Shown piece after piece: positions 7,420 to 15,668 of a stretch of 25,789 nt of DNA (position 1 is the first letter of the stretch; each line of letters starts with the position of its first letter). Under the pieces are notes generated by a model, which made no database searches, was not told the DNA's origin, and worked only from the letters and a program-made list of their open reading frames with translations. A program made the position numbers and the translations under genes. Origin of the DNA: Verrucomicrobia bacterium UBA3750 (GTDB taxonomy: Bacteria; Verrucomicrobiota; Kiritimatiellia; RFP12; UBA1067); assembly GCA_002371755.1 (NCBI GenBank), contig DFGM01000034.1:1-25789 (forward strand), given 5' to 3'.

Positions 7420-8652
7420 ATGTTTTCGTTTCTGAAGAGAAAGAGCTCGAAGCCGGTAATCTACACACGGCAGGAGCATGGCATTTCGCGAAAGAACATC
7501 GATCCCGATGCTCTGAAAGTGCTCTATAGGCTTTCATCTTTAGGATACACGGCATATCTCGTTGGCGGCGGCGTGCGCGATCTCCTTTTGGGTCGCCAAC
7601 CCAAGGACTTTGATGTGGGCACGAGCGCGAATCCCAACGAGGTGCGTCACGCTTTCAAGAACTGTTTTCTCATCGGCAGGCGCTTCAGGCTCGCGCATAT
7701 CAGATTCGGCCACAAGGTGATAGAGACGGCCACTTTCCGCCAGAACTCCCAGACCGTGGGCGAGATTATCGAGCATGCGGCGGAAGGTCCTCTCGAGGAT
7801 AACACGTTCGGTACGCCGGAGACCGATGCCTACAGGCGCGACTTCACGGTGAACGGGCTGTTCTACAATATCAAGGACTTCAGCGTAATCGATTGGGTGG
7901 GCGGAATGGAAGACCTCAAGCGCGGAATCATCCGTGCGATTGGCGAACCCGGCATCCGCTTCCAGGAGGATCCGGTCAGGATGATGCGCGCGATGAAGTT
8001 TTCCGCGCGTCTTGGTTTCAAGATAGAGCGCAAGACGTGGAATGCGATGAAGAAATACCATTCATGCATCTTGACGGCCAGCGTGCCGCGCGTGTGCGAA
8101 GAGGTGTTCAGGCTGTTTTCGTTTTCGTCTTCTCGGGAGGCGTTCAAGCTGATGTGGCGCTCCGGGATGATGAAAGACCTCCTACCCGGGCTTGCGGACG
8201 CCGTGGATGCGGGGGGCGGCGAAAAGAGCGTCCTCTGGAAGCTCCTCGGCGTCTTGGACGATTTCGACAAGATAATGTCCGAGCACGGCTGGGAAGTGCC
8301 GAACGCGATACGGGCCGCCGTCCTGATGACGCCGGTTGCGGAAGATTCCGGGCGTCCCGGATGCGGCAGGAAGGCGATGCAACAGATGCTCTCCTCGCTG
8401 AAAATCCCCAAGGCGACATATTTCACCGCGGCATTGCTCATCGAAAGCGCGCGCAGACTCGCCGAGGCTCCAGTCAAGGGAAAGAGCCGGTTCGTGCACA
8501 ACCGTGACTTCATGAACGCCTTGGACTACAACAGGATCGTCACGCGTGCGCTCGGCAAGAGCGAGAAGAACCTTGACGCCTGGGCGGATCTTTACGAAAG
8601 CGTTTCAAGAAAACAAGTTCAACAAGACGACAAGAAAGGAACAGTCAAATGA
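7420..8652 (+). CDS. pcnB: Poly(A) polymerase
   Basis: 410 residues. The nucleotidyltransferase head domain shows the glycine-rich GGGVRDLLLGR (49-59) and KDFDVGTSA with the metal-binding Asp63 and Asp65. IGRRFRLAHI (85-94) matches the signature that separates bacterial poly(A) polymerases from CCA-adding enzymes. The basic tail region follows further on (RxRFQEDPVR-like block around 180). The enzyme adds 3' poly(A) tails that help PNPase and other exonucleases degrade structured RNA. The ATG lies 7 nt after the -10 hexamer and has no Shine-Dalgarno, so translation probably starts on a leaderless mRNA. The stop overlaps the next ATG by 4 nt (ATGA). It is the first gene of a nine-gene operon. 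A CCA-adding function is a weaker alternative. Confidence 0.9.
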   Translation: MFSFLKRKSSKPVIYTRQEHGISRKNIDPDALKVLYRLSSLGYTAYLVGGGVRDLLLGRQPKDFDVGTSANPNEVRHAFKNCFLIGRRFRLAHIRFGHKVIETATFRQNSQTVGEIIEHAAEGPLEDNTFGTPETDAYRRDFTVNGLFYNIKDFSVIDWVGGMEDLKRGIIRAIGEPGIRFQEDPVRMMRAMKFSARLGFKIERKTWNAMKKYHSCILTASVPRVCEEVFRLFSFSSSREAFKLMWRSGMMKDLLPGLADAVDAGGGEKSVLWKLLGVLDDFDKIMSEHGWEVPNAIRAAVLMTPVAEDSGRPGCGRKAMQQMLSSLKIPKATYFTAALLIESARRLAEAPVKGKSRFVHNRDFMNALDYNRIVTRALGKSEKNLDAWADLYESVSRKQVQQDDKKGTVK

Positions 8653-9410
8653 CAATCCCGGAGGAGTTGCTCCCTGTAATCGAATGGTGGGAAAAAGACG
8701 GCAAGCAGACTCTTGCCATAGTTGCGGCGGCCGCCGTAGTGGTGCTAGGCTACCAAGGCGTGAAGAATTGGCGCGAGGCGAAGCGTATCGCGGGCGCCGA
8801 TGCGTTCATGACCGCCGAATCGGTGGAAGAACTCGAAAGCGCGGTCGCGAGCTATGGGAATGGCCCATCCGGCGTTGCGCTGAAGATGCGTCTTGCCAAG
8901 GCTTACTATGATGCCGGCTCCTACGAGAGTGCGGCCGAGCTTTATGGAGAACTTTCCGGCAAGGCTCATGCGGCATTTGCGGATATTCCTGAGCTTGGGC
9001 TTGCCGAGTGCTTGGAGGCGCAGGGCAAGACGTCCGAGGCGGTGGAAGCCTACAACGCTTTTGTCGAGGCGCGCCCCGAGAGTCCTTATGCCTTGCAGGC
9101 GAAAATCGGTGCGGCGCGTGCCACGGCGCTTGGCGGCGACAAGGCCAAGGCGCTTGAAATGCTGGGCGCTCTCAAAAAGTCCGTAGAAGCGGACGACGCG
9201 GCTGTCGCTCTCGTGGAGACGGCCGAGGATATAGTCAAGCGTTGGGAGAAGCGTGAGTTCATCGCTCCTGTCGCGCAGGTCGAAGAGGCTGTGAAGGCGG
9301 TTGAAGAAGTCGCCGCGGAAGCCCCGGCGCCCGAAGCGGCTCCCGCTCCGGCGCCTGAAGCGGCTCCCGCCGCTCCGGCTTCCGAGGCGGCACCTCAGCC
9401 TGAAGCATAA
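8649..9410 (+). CDS. Membrane-anchored tetratricopeptide-repeat protein (YfgM-like)
   Basis: 253 residues. A hydrophobic segment at about 21-36 (TLAIVAAAAVVVLGY) near the N-terminus is followed by helical TPR-type repeats (for example AKAYYDAGSYESAAELY and AECLEAQGKTSEAVEAY) facing the periplasm. The topology matches YfgM/TPR_21-type proteins, which in some bacteria associate with the Sec translocon and periplasmic chaperones. The last ~40 residues are a low-complexity tail of Ala, Pro and Glu, encoded by imperfectly repeated DNA at about 9316-9405, so its length may vary among strains. The start overlaps the pcnB stop by 4 nt, and its stop TAA shares one base with the mlaE start. The exact role is not shown by sequence. 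Confidence 0.75.
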   Translation: MTIPEELLPVIEWWEKDGKQTLAIVAAAAVVVLGYQGVKNWREAKRIAGADAFMTAESVEELESAVASYGNGPSGVALKMRLAKAYYDAGSYESAAELYGELSGKAHAAFADIPELGLAECLEAQGKTSEAVEAYNAFVEARPESPYALQAKIGAARATALGGDKAKALEMLGALKKSVEADDAAVALVETAEDIVKRWEKREFIAPVAQVEEAVKAVEEVAAEAPAPEAAPAPAPEAAPAAPASEAAPQPEA

Positions 9411-10228
9411 TGACGGTAGTCCGCGAGCCGTTGTGGGATGATGCGCCCCGCACGAAAATGCAGGGCGTAGTCAGGCATCTTGCCTCTTTCGTTTCCACGC
9501 TTGGCTTCGCGGCTCACCTCTTGACGGAAAGCGTAGCGTTCTTCCCATCGGTCTTGTGCCGGAGGCAATCGCGCGCGGAACTGGTCAATCAGCTTTACAT
9601 CACCGGCATCCGCACTCTCCCCGTGGTGACGGTGGTTTCGCTTTTTACGGGGATGATACTTGCTCTTCAAGTCGGGTTGGAGCTTAGACGCTTCAACCAG
9701 GAAATCTACCTCGGCGCGGCCGTGATGATTTCCCTCATACGCGAGATGGGCCCGTTCAGCTGCGGCATGTGCCTTGCAGCCTGCGTCGGCTCCTCCATTG
9801 CTGCGGAATTGGGCACCATGAAGGTGAACGACGAAGTGGCGGCATTGGAGATAATGTCGATTTCGCCCGTAAGATTCCTCGCGTCTCCTCGCATCCTGGC
9901 GCTTGTATTGATGGCGCCGCTCCTCGGGTTTTTCTGTTGCGTCGTGGGTACCATGGGGGGCGGAATCGTGGGAGTGACGCAGCTCGGAGTCTATTTTGAG
10001 CAATATATGGCAAGCGCCTTGTCTGTCGCCGAGACGAAAGACCTGTTCGTCGGGCTTTTGAAGTCGCTTATGTTCGGCGTCATCATCGGGACGGTTGCGG
10101 TGGAGGAAGGTTTTTCCACGGCGCTTGGCGCCACGGGCGTGGGGAGGAGCACGCAGCGAAGCGTGATCGTGAGCTTCCTCCTTATATTGATGTTCGGCTA
10201 CATGATAACGAGAGTGTGCTACCAATGA
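9410..10228 (+). CDS. mlaE: MlaE-family ABC transporter permease
   Basis: 272 residues, an inner-membrane permease with several hydrophobic segments. REMGPFSCGM (111-120), VGSSIAAELGTMKVNDEVAA (126-145) and LEIMSISPVRFLASPRILA match the conserved MlaE/TrnL/TTG-type segments, including the cytoplasmic coupling loop. With MlaF and MlaD-type partners it moves phospholipids between the inner and outer membranes. The start codon overlaps the previous stop by one base (TAATG), and the stop overlaps the mlaF ATG by 4 nt. No mlaB or mlaC homologue lies nearby. Confidence 0.92.
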   Translation: MTVVREPLWDDAPRTKMQGVVRHLASFVSTLGFAAHLLTESVAFFPSVLCRRQSRAELVNQLYITGIRTLPVVTVVSLFTGMILALQVGLELRRFNQEIYLGAAVMISLIREMGPFSCGMCLAACVGSSIAAELGTMKVNDEVAALEIMSISPVRFLASPRILALVLMAPLLGFFCCVVGTMGGGIVGVTQLGVYFEQYMASALSVAETKDLFVGLLKSLMFGVIIGTVAVEEGFSTALGATGVGRSTQRSVIVSFLLILMFGYMITRVCYQ

Positions 10229-10968
10229 GTCTGATAGCGTTCGAGAATGTAGTCAAGAAGTTCAACGGCTTTCCCGTGCTGGACGGCCTTTCCTTCAGTA
10301 TGGAGAAGGGCGAGGTGATGGCGCTGGTCGGGCCTTCGGGCACGGGAAAATCCGTGACCTTGAAACATCTTGTGCGGCTTTTGACGCCCACCTCAGGGCG
10401 TGTGGTGGTGGATGGCGTGGATGTGGCGTCATGCAGCGACAGGGAGCTTGAGAAAATCCGTTCAAGGGTCGGTTATCTGTTTCAGGGGGGAGCGTTGCTC
10501 GCCTGGATGACGGTGGCCGAGAATGTCGCGTTGCCTCTCAGGGAGTGTACGAATCTTTCGCAGCACGAAATCGACGAAAAGGTCGCTGCGGCTCTTGCGG
10601 CCGTCGAACTCACTGCGGCGGCGGAGAAGTACCCCGCGGAGATTTCGGGCGGCATGCAGAAGCGCGCAGGCCTTGCGCGAGCAATCGTCAGGGAAAGCGA
10701 TATTGTCCTTTACGACGAGCCGACGAGCGGACTAGACCCCGTCACGAGCGTGACCATAAACACGCTCATCCGCAAGCTCAACCGCACGCTTGGCATAACT
10801 TCTCTTGTCGTAACGCACGATCTGTCAGGCGCATTGGCCATTGCAGATCGCATACTACTCATCAAGAACGGCAAGGCTGTGGAATGCTCCACACCCGCCG
10901 AGTTCGTCAAGTCCACCAATCCCGATGCAAGGGAGTTCCTTGCCGCAATGAAAGGCGAAACCATATGA
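10225..10968 (+). CDS. mlaF: MlaF-family ABC transporter ATPase
   Basis: 247 residues. Walker A GPSGTGKS (36-43), Q-loop LFQGGALLAWMTVAENVALP (85-104, including the GALF/ALLxxMTVxENVAxPL pattern typical of Mla ATPases), ABC signature SGGMQKRAGLARAI (141-154), Walker B VLYDEPTSGLDP (161-172) and switch His198. It supplies ATP hydrolysis to the MlaE permease at the inner membrane. ATG at 10225 is chosen because it forms the ATGA overlap with mlaE; an in-frame GTG at 10216 would extend the protein by three residues. The stop overlaps the next start by 4 nt. Confidence 0.94.
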   Translation: MSLIAFENVVKKFNGFPVLDGLSFSMEKGEVMALVGPSGTGKSVTLKHLVRLLTPTSGRVVVDGVDVASCSDRELEKIRSRVGYLFQGGALLAWMTVAENVALPLRECTNLSQHEIDEKVAAALAAVELTAAAEKYPAEISGGMQKRAGLARAIVRESDIVLYDEPTSGLDPVTSVTINTLIRKLNRTLGITSLVVTHDLSGALAIADRILLIKNGKAVECSTPAEFVKSTNPDAREFLAAMKGETI

Positions 10969-12062
10969 GCGCCAAGAAGAAAGACGTCTTTTCCGAGTTT
11001 ATAGTGGGCCTCTTCATGATAGCGGTCCTAGGACTTCTAGTGTATTTCACCATCGTCATATCCGGCGTGGATGTGCTGCAAGGCCGGCAGAAGGTCGTGG
11101 CGAGAGTTCTCTTTACGGATGTTGGCGGGCTCAAGGACCACGACAATGTCATGTACCGCGGAACGAAGGTGGGGACGGTGGAGCGCGTCAACCTTTCGCC
11201 CACCAATCTCGTGGTGGAGATGGAAATCAACAAGGATGTAGTCTTGCGGGAGAGTTGCCGCATTGCCGTTTGCAATCTCTCCATGCTGGGCGGCAACTAT
11301 CTGCTTTTGGAAGAAGGGGAAGGCGAGATTCTGCCGCTGGAGACGACGCTTTTCACTGGCGAGACGCCGACAGACTGGATGCAGGACGTATCCAAGATAG
11401 CGAAGGACATCAGGAATCTCACGTCTGGCGGAGAACTCAAGGGTATTGTCACCAACATCGAGGTCGCCAGCGGCAAAGTGCTTGCCATTGCAGACCGCGT
11501 GGAGAGGGGAGAGGGCACTTTGGGCAAACTTCTTTCTTCCGACGATTCGCTCTATGTGGAGGTTGCCGATACAGTGACCGAGGTCAAGGGGACGTTCGCC
11601 AATGCCAACAAGATTGTGGAGCGCGTGGAGAAGGGCGAAGGCACTGTGGGAAAACTCCTCTCCTCTGACGATACGGTCTATAGGGATTTGCAGCGCACGC
11701 TCGCCTCTGCAGGCGATATTGCCGACAAGATAAACCGCGGAGAGGGTGTGCTCGGGCGGCTTGTGTCGAAGGACGATCCTCTGGGCAAGGAACTCGACGA
11801 TGCGGTGGCGGCGTTCCGCAAGGCGTGCGAATCGGTGGATGCCAAGGATGTGATTGCAAGTGCGGAGAAGCTCCTCGCCAACCTGAACGACGTAGCAGAG
11901 AAGCTCAAGACTGGCGATGGAACTTTGGGCAAGCTCATCAACGAGACCGAGCTCTACGATGAGATACAAGGGCTTGCCAAAGATGTTCGCCAGACGCTGG
12001 ACAACTTCCGCGACACCACGCCGATTTCCACGTTCGGCTCCCTTATAATGGGCGGGCTATGA
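10965..12062 (+). CDS. mlaD: MlaD/MCE-family lipid-transport substrate-binding protein
   Basis: 365 residues. One N-terminal membrane anchor (about 12-33) is followed by an MCE domain with the characteristic LFTDVGGLKDHDNVMYRGTKVG (split: LFTDVGGLKD at 49-58, VMYRGTKVGTVE at 62-73). The C-terminal half is helical and carries four repeats of the form G-E/D-G-x-L/V-G-K/R-L at about 182-190, 224-232, 259-266 and 317-324, a pattern often seen in MCE proteins outside Enterobacteria. It should form a periplasmic ring or tube that passes lipids to or from MlaE. ATG at 10965 overlaps the mlaF stop by 4 nt, and the frame upstream is only an accidental extension inside mlaF. The stop overlaps the peptidase start by 4 nt. 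Confidence 0.92.
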   Translation: MSAKKKDVFSEFIVGLFMIAVLGLLVYFTIVISGVDVLQGRQKVVARVLFTDVGGLKDHDNVMYRGTKVGTVERVNLSPTNLVVEMEINKDVVLRESCRIAVCNLSMLGGNYLLLEEGEGEILPLETTLFTGETPTDWMQDVSKIAKDIRNLTSGGELKGIVTNIEVASGKVLAIADRVERGEGTLGKLLSSDDSLYVEVADTVTEVKGTFANANKIVERVEKGEGTVGKLLSSDDTVYRDLQRTLASAGDIADKINRGEGVLGRLVSKDDPLGKELDDAVAAFRKACESVDAKDVIASAEKLLANLNDVAEKLKTGDGTLGKLINETELYDEIQGLAKDVRQTLDNFRDTTPISTFGSLIMGGL

Positions 12063-13519
12063 CGCTTCTTCTCGCAGCATCGCTATTCTTTGCGCATCCT
12101 GCTCCGCTGGACATGCCGCGCGCCCATGGCTACCTTGTCACGGAGGCGGATGGCTCGTATCGGCTGGAAGACCGTTTCGCGCGCGAGGATTTGTGGACAT
12201 CGCAAGCTGTTCTCGGCTCGTGGTTCGACGATGACGGCAGGCTTTTCACCGTCTCGCGCCTCGATGCAGCCCCGCCGCTCGTAGCGGGCGATACGCTTAC
12301 ACGCTCCGCCTATGCGCAGGCGAAGCGCCCGATAGACCCGAAGAAGGATATGGACCTCGTGACGGAGGCGATTTCGCTTCTTTCTCCAGTCGAACCCGCC
12401 ACAGAACCCGCCGCACCGCGCCAGGCCATACGCGGCTTCAAGGATGTCCTTTATTACGAGGGCACCAATCTTACTGCCGTGGTGTGTCTCTTCAGGAGAG
12501 CGGAGACGAAAGGGTTCACAGAGCCATGGTATCTCGCTTCGTGGGAACTGGCCGAAGGCGATGACAGGGAGTGGGCGAGGGAGCTTTTCGAGAAGGAAAT
12601 ACTGGAAGAGTGGGAGAAGATAAAGCCGCTCCATCTGCGCACCGAAGTGGCGGCGCCCTCGCCCAACATCACGCGGGAATCCGGGAAGGCGCATGGCAAA
12701 ACGCAAATAGCGTCCGAGAGGATGCTCCTGCGCGACGATGCGCGCCACAGCATATCCAACTATCCTGCCTGGCATGTGACGGAGGCGGAGGAGTTCTCGG
12801 TGCTCGACAATCTTCGCGACGCTCAGCTCTTCATGGTGGCTCTCACGAACGATCTCGCCGTCATGCGCAAACAGTACGCCGAGGTCATGCCAGGACCCGT
12901 GAACGCCACCAACTCGCTTTGCGTGGCGCGGATATATTCAGACAAGGAAGACTACATCGTCGCGGCAGGCGAAGATATGGCCTGGACTGCAGCCTACTGG
13001 AATCCCCTTAGGCGCGAGCTGGTAGCATATCTTCCCCAATCCGGCACGGACGAGCTCTTGAAAACCATCCGCCACGAAGCGTTCCATCAGTATCTTTCCT
13101 ATGCGACATCCTTCCTCGCCGTCTCCCCGTGGCTGAACGAAGGCTATGCACAGTATTTCGAGGATACAGCCGCAATGGACTGGAAACTTCCCGGCGGCAA
13201 GGAGAAGCCTTCGCCCGAGGAACTGGAAACTTTCGCCGCCGCACTTCCCGGCTTGATGGCGCTTGATTACGAGGAGTTCTATGCTGGCGACGATGATGCA
13301 AGGCGGCTCAAGTACCGCCTCGCGTGGTCGATAGCCGTATTCATCGAGAAGGGTGCTCCCAAGGTGCGTTTCGCCCCTTTCCGCAATCTGAAGCGCGATT
13401 ATCTCGGCTCGCTAATGAAGACGCACGACATGCTTTCCGCTACAGGTGCGGCATTTGGCACCAGCGAGAAAGCCGCGTTGTTCGTCGAAGAGTGGAAGAA
13501 ATACTGGAAGAAGAATTGA
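12059..13519 (+). CDS. Secreted gluzincin-type metallopeptidase (HExxH)
   Basis: 486 residues with a short hydrophobic N-terminus (MTLLLAASLFFAHPAP) that looks like a signal peptide. HEAFHQY places zinc ligands His339 and His343 and catalytic Glu340, and WLNEGYAQYFE supplies the third ligand Glu361, the arrangement of gluzincin peptidases (DUF1570/peptidase MA-like). The ~330-residue N-terminal part has no domain I recognise. It probably acts in the periplasm or outside the cell, with unknown substrate. Its position directly behind mlaD (4 nt overlap) and directly before chorismate mutase (adjacent codons) makes cotranscription almost certain but does not itself reveal a shared function. Confidence 0.8.
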   Translation: MTLLLAASLFFAHPAPLDMPRAHGYLVTEADGSYRLEDRFAREDLWTSQAVLGSWFDDDGRLFTVSRLDAAPPLVAGDTLTRSAYAQAKRPIDPKKDMDLVTEAISLLSPVEPATEPAAPRQAIRGFKDVLYYEGTNLTAVVCLFRRAETKGFTEPWYLASWELAEGDDREWARELFEKEILEEWEKIKPLHLRTEVAAPSPNITRESGKAHGKTQIASERMLLRDDARHSISNYPAWHVTEAEEFSVLDNLRDAQLFMVALTNDLAVMRKQYAEVMPGPVNATNSLCVARIYSDKEDYIVAAGEDMAWTAAYWNPLRRELVAYLPQSGTDELLKTIRHEAFHQYLSYATSFLAVSPWLNEGYAQYFEDTAAMDWKLPGGKEKPSPEELETFAAALPGLMALDYEEFYAGDDDARRLKYRLAWSIAVFIEKGAPKVRFAPFRNLKRDYLGSLMKTHDMLSATGAAFGTSEKAALFVEEWKKYWKKN

Positions 13520-13804
13520 ATGAAAGCCCCATCCGCCAGAGACTTGGATTCCATCCGCCACGACATAGACGCCGTGGATGCCGAACTTGCGCGTCTTTTC
13601 CGTCAGAGGATGCTTCTTGCCGAAGAAGTGGCCGAGGCGAAACGCTCTTCGGGTGGAGCCGTCTACGATCCCAGACGCGAAGACGCGGTTCTCTCCAAGG
13701 CCGTCCAAATCGCAGGCGCTGAGTTTGAAAGCGAGACGCGAGAACTCTTCGAGCATATCTTGCAGCTTTCCAAGGCGAGGCAGCGCGGGAAGCTCGGCAG
13801 CTGA
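13520..13804 (+). CDS. aroQ: Chorismate mutase, AroQ class
   Basis: 94 residues, a single helical AroQ domain converting chorismate to prephenate. The active-site set of the E. coli domain can be traced: Arg13, Arg30, Lys41, Asp50, Arg53 and Glu54, then Ser84 and Gln88 in LSKARQ. The ATG directly follows the TGA of the peptidase gene. DAHP synthase starts 29 nt after the stop. In many bacteria this domain is fused to DAHP synthase or prephenate dehydrogenase; here the three are separate neighbours. Confidence 0.92.
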   Translation: MKAPSARDLDSIRHDIDAVDAELARLFRQRMLLAEEVAEAKRSSGGAVYDPRREDAVLSKAVQIAGAEFESETRELFEHILQLSKARQRGKLGS

Positions 13805-13833
13805 TTTCAGAGGAAAACAAAAGGCTAAAGACA

Positions 13834-14841
13834 ATGGTTATCATAGTCAAACATGGCGCAAGCGATGCCCAGATAGAAGGTTTGAAGGCGCTGCTGGTGT
13901 CGAAAAACATTCAGCCGCACGTGTCGAAAGGTTCACTCCAGACCATCATCGGCTGCGTGGGCGATGTGGCGGATCTGGACCCAGGACTCATCGAGGCTCT
14001 GGATGTCGTTGAAAGCGTCCAGCGCATTCAGGAGCCGTACAAGGCGGCGAACAGGAAGTTTCACCCGGATGATTCTGCAATAGACTGCTCCGGTGTGAAG
14101 GTAGGCGCCGGCGGTTTCGGCGTAATTGCAGGGCCGTGCTCTGTGGAAAGCGAAGAGCAGATAGTCGGCATCGCCAAGGCGGTGAAAGCCGCAGGCGCGA
14201 ACATGCTCAGAGGCGGGGCCTTCAAGCCGCGCACATCACCCTACTCCTTCCAGGGGCTCGGCAAAGTCGGGCTGGAGATGCTGAGCGTCGCAAAGAAGGA
14301 GACAAATCTTCCCATCGTCACCGAGCTCATGGACTTTGCCGACATAGAACTCTTCAACGATGTGGACGTGATACAGATAGGCGCCAGGAACATGCAGAAC
14401 TTCAACCTCTTGAAGGAAGTGGGCGCCTATACGAAGAAGCCGATTCTGCTCAAGCGCGGCATGAGCGCCACCTTGCAGGAACTTTTGATGAGCGCGGAAT
14501 ACATCATGGCATCGGGCAACCCGAACGTGATATTGTGCGAGCGCGGCATACGAACGTTCGAGACGGCGACTCGCAATACGCTCGACTTGGCCGTCGTGCC
14601 AGTTCTCAAGCGGCTCTCGCATCTGCCAATAGTGGTCGATCCTTCGCACGCCACGGGGTATTCGTATCTGGTAGACCCTGTCGCCGTTGCGGCGACGGCC
14701 ATTGGCGCCGACGGACTTATCATCGAAGTGCACAACGACCCGCCGCGAGCAAAATGCGACGGCGTCCAATCCCAGACGCCTGCAATGTTCGCAAAGACGA
14801 TGGAGAAGGTTCGCAAGACGCGGGAGGCGCTTTTCCAATGA
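13834..14841 (+). CDS. aroF: 3-deoxy-7-phosphoheptulonate (DAHP) synthase, type I-beta
   Basis: 335 residues, close to the Thermotoga-type enzyme length. Residues 1-70 (MVIIVKHGASDAQIEGL onward) form the ferredoxin-like ACT-type regulatory domain. The barrel follows with AGPCSVES (99-106), RGGAFKPRTSPYSFQG (126-141), LLKRGM and DPSHATG, which bind phosphoenolpyruvate, erythrose 4-phosphate and metal. It catalyses the first step of aromatic amino-acid synthesis, and the N-terminal domain suggests feedback inhibition by Tyr or Phe. The stop overlaps the tyrA start by 4 nt. Confidence 0.95.
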   Translation: MVIIVKHGASDAQIEGLKALLVSKNIQPHVSKGSLQTIIGCVGDVADLDPGLIEALDVVESVQRIQEPYKAANRKFHPDDSAIDCSGVKVGAGGFGVIAGPCSVESEEQIVGIAKAVKAAGANMLRGGAFKPRTSPYSFQGLGKVGLEMLSVAKKETNLPIVTELMDFADIELFNDVDVIQIGARNMQNFNLLKEVGAYTKKPILLKRGMSATLQELLMSAEYIMASGNPNVILCERGIRTFETATRNTLDLAVVPVLKRLSHLPIVVDPSHATGYSYLVDPVAVAATAIGADGLIIEVHNDPPRAKCDGVQSQTPAMFAKTMEKVRKTREALFQ

Positions 14842-15623
14842 ACGTGGCAATTGCAGGGCTCGGGCTCATTGGAGGCTCGTTTCTGAAGGCGGCAGAGGCG
14901 GCTGGTCACAAGGCCAAAGGCTGCCACCATGGCGAAAGGGAAGACTTTTCCTGGGCCGATATCATCATTGTGGCAATGCCGCCCAGCGCCATCGAGCCGT
15001 GGATACGCGCCAATGAAGCCACCTTCCGGTCTGGCGCGATTGTGGTGGATGTGTGCGGCGTGAAGCGCCCGCTTTTCGAGGCCTTCAAGGAGACGGGGAA
15101 GATAGAGAGGCCGTGGCATTTCGTTCCGGGGCACCCGATGGCCGGGAAAGAGGTGGGCGGCTTTGCGAATGCGACCCCAGACCTCTACAAAGGCGCATCG
15201 ATGATACTCACTCCATATCCTTATATGGGCAGGGGACCTCTCGACACGCTGGAGGAGTTCTTCCGCTCGCTCGGCTTCGACCGGGTGGTCGTGACCACAC
15301 CAGCGCACCATGATGAGATGATAGCCTTCACTTCGCAGCTCTGCCACATCATCTCGTCGGCTTACGTGCGCGAACCGCTCGCTCTGGATGCGACCGGCTT
15401 CACGGCAGGGAGTTTTCGCGACATGGTAAGAGTGGGGGCGCCGGATCCCGAAGTGTGGAGCGAACTTTTCACGCTCAACCGCGATGCATTGCTTCCTGTT
15501 CTAGAACGCTATATCTCGCGTCTTGAATCCTTCCGCGCCGCCTTGGCTTCCAACGATCCCACGGCCCTCAAACGAGATCTCGCCGAAGGCGTGGAAGCCA
15601 AGAAAGAGATGTCTCGCCAATAG
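14838..15623 (+). CDS. tyrA: Prephenate (or arogenate) dehydrogenase
   Basis: 261 residues. The NAD(P)-binding motif GLGLIGGSF (7-15) starts almost at the N-terminus, and GHPMAGKEVGGF (98-109) is the conserved TyrA segment with the substrate-site His. The C-terminal part is helical, as in the family. It converts prephenate to 4-hydroxyphenylpyruvate for tyrosine synthesis. The start at 14838 gives the ATGA overlap with aroF; the longer frame upstream lies inside aroF and is spurious. It is the last gene of the operon, facing the M16 peptidase gene with only 45 bp between stops and no convincing terminator hairpin in the gap. Confidence 0.92.
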   Translation: MNVAIAGLGLIGGSFLKAAEAAGHKAKGCHHGEREDFSWADIIIVAMPPSAIEPWIRANEATFRSGAIVVDVCGVKRPLFEAFKETGKIERPWHFVPGHPMAGKEVGGFANATPDLYKGASMILTPYPYMGRGPLDTLEEFFRSLGFDRVVVTTPAHHDEMIAFTSQLCHIISSAYVREPLALDATGFTAGSFRDMVRVGAPDPEVWSELFTLNRDALLPVLERYISRLESFRAALASNDPTALKRDLAEGVEAKKEMSRQ

Positions 15624-15668
15624 CTGCCGCCGCCTGATGCAACAGGAAGCGCGGTTCGCCGGGTAAAG

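Noticed and set aside
12052..12057. TATAAT near the end of mlaD as an internal promoter.
   Set aside because: It lacks the TGG extension present in all intergenic boxes and lies inside a coding sequence just before an overlapping start codon.
15624..15668. Bidirectional terminator between the convergent operons.
   Set aside because: No stable stem followed by a T run on either strand could be found in the 45 bp.
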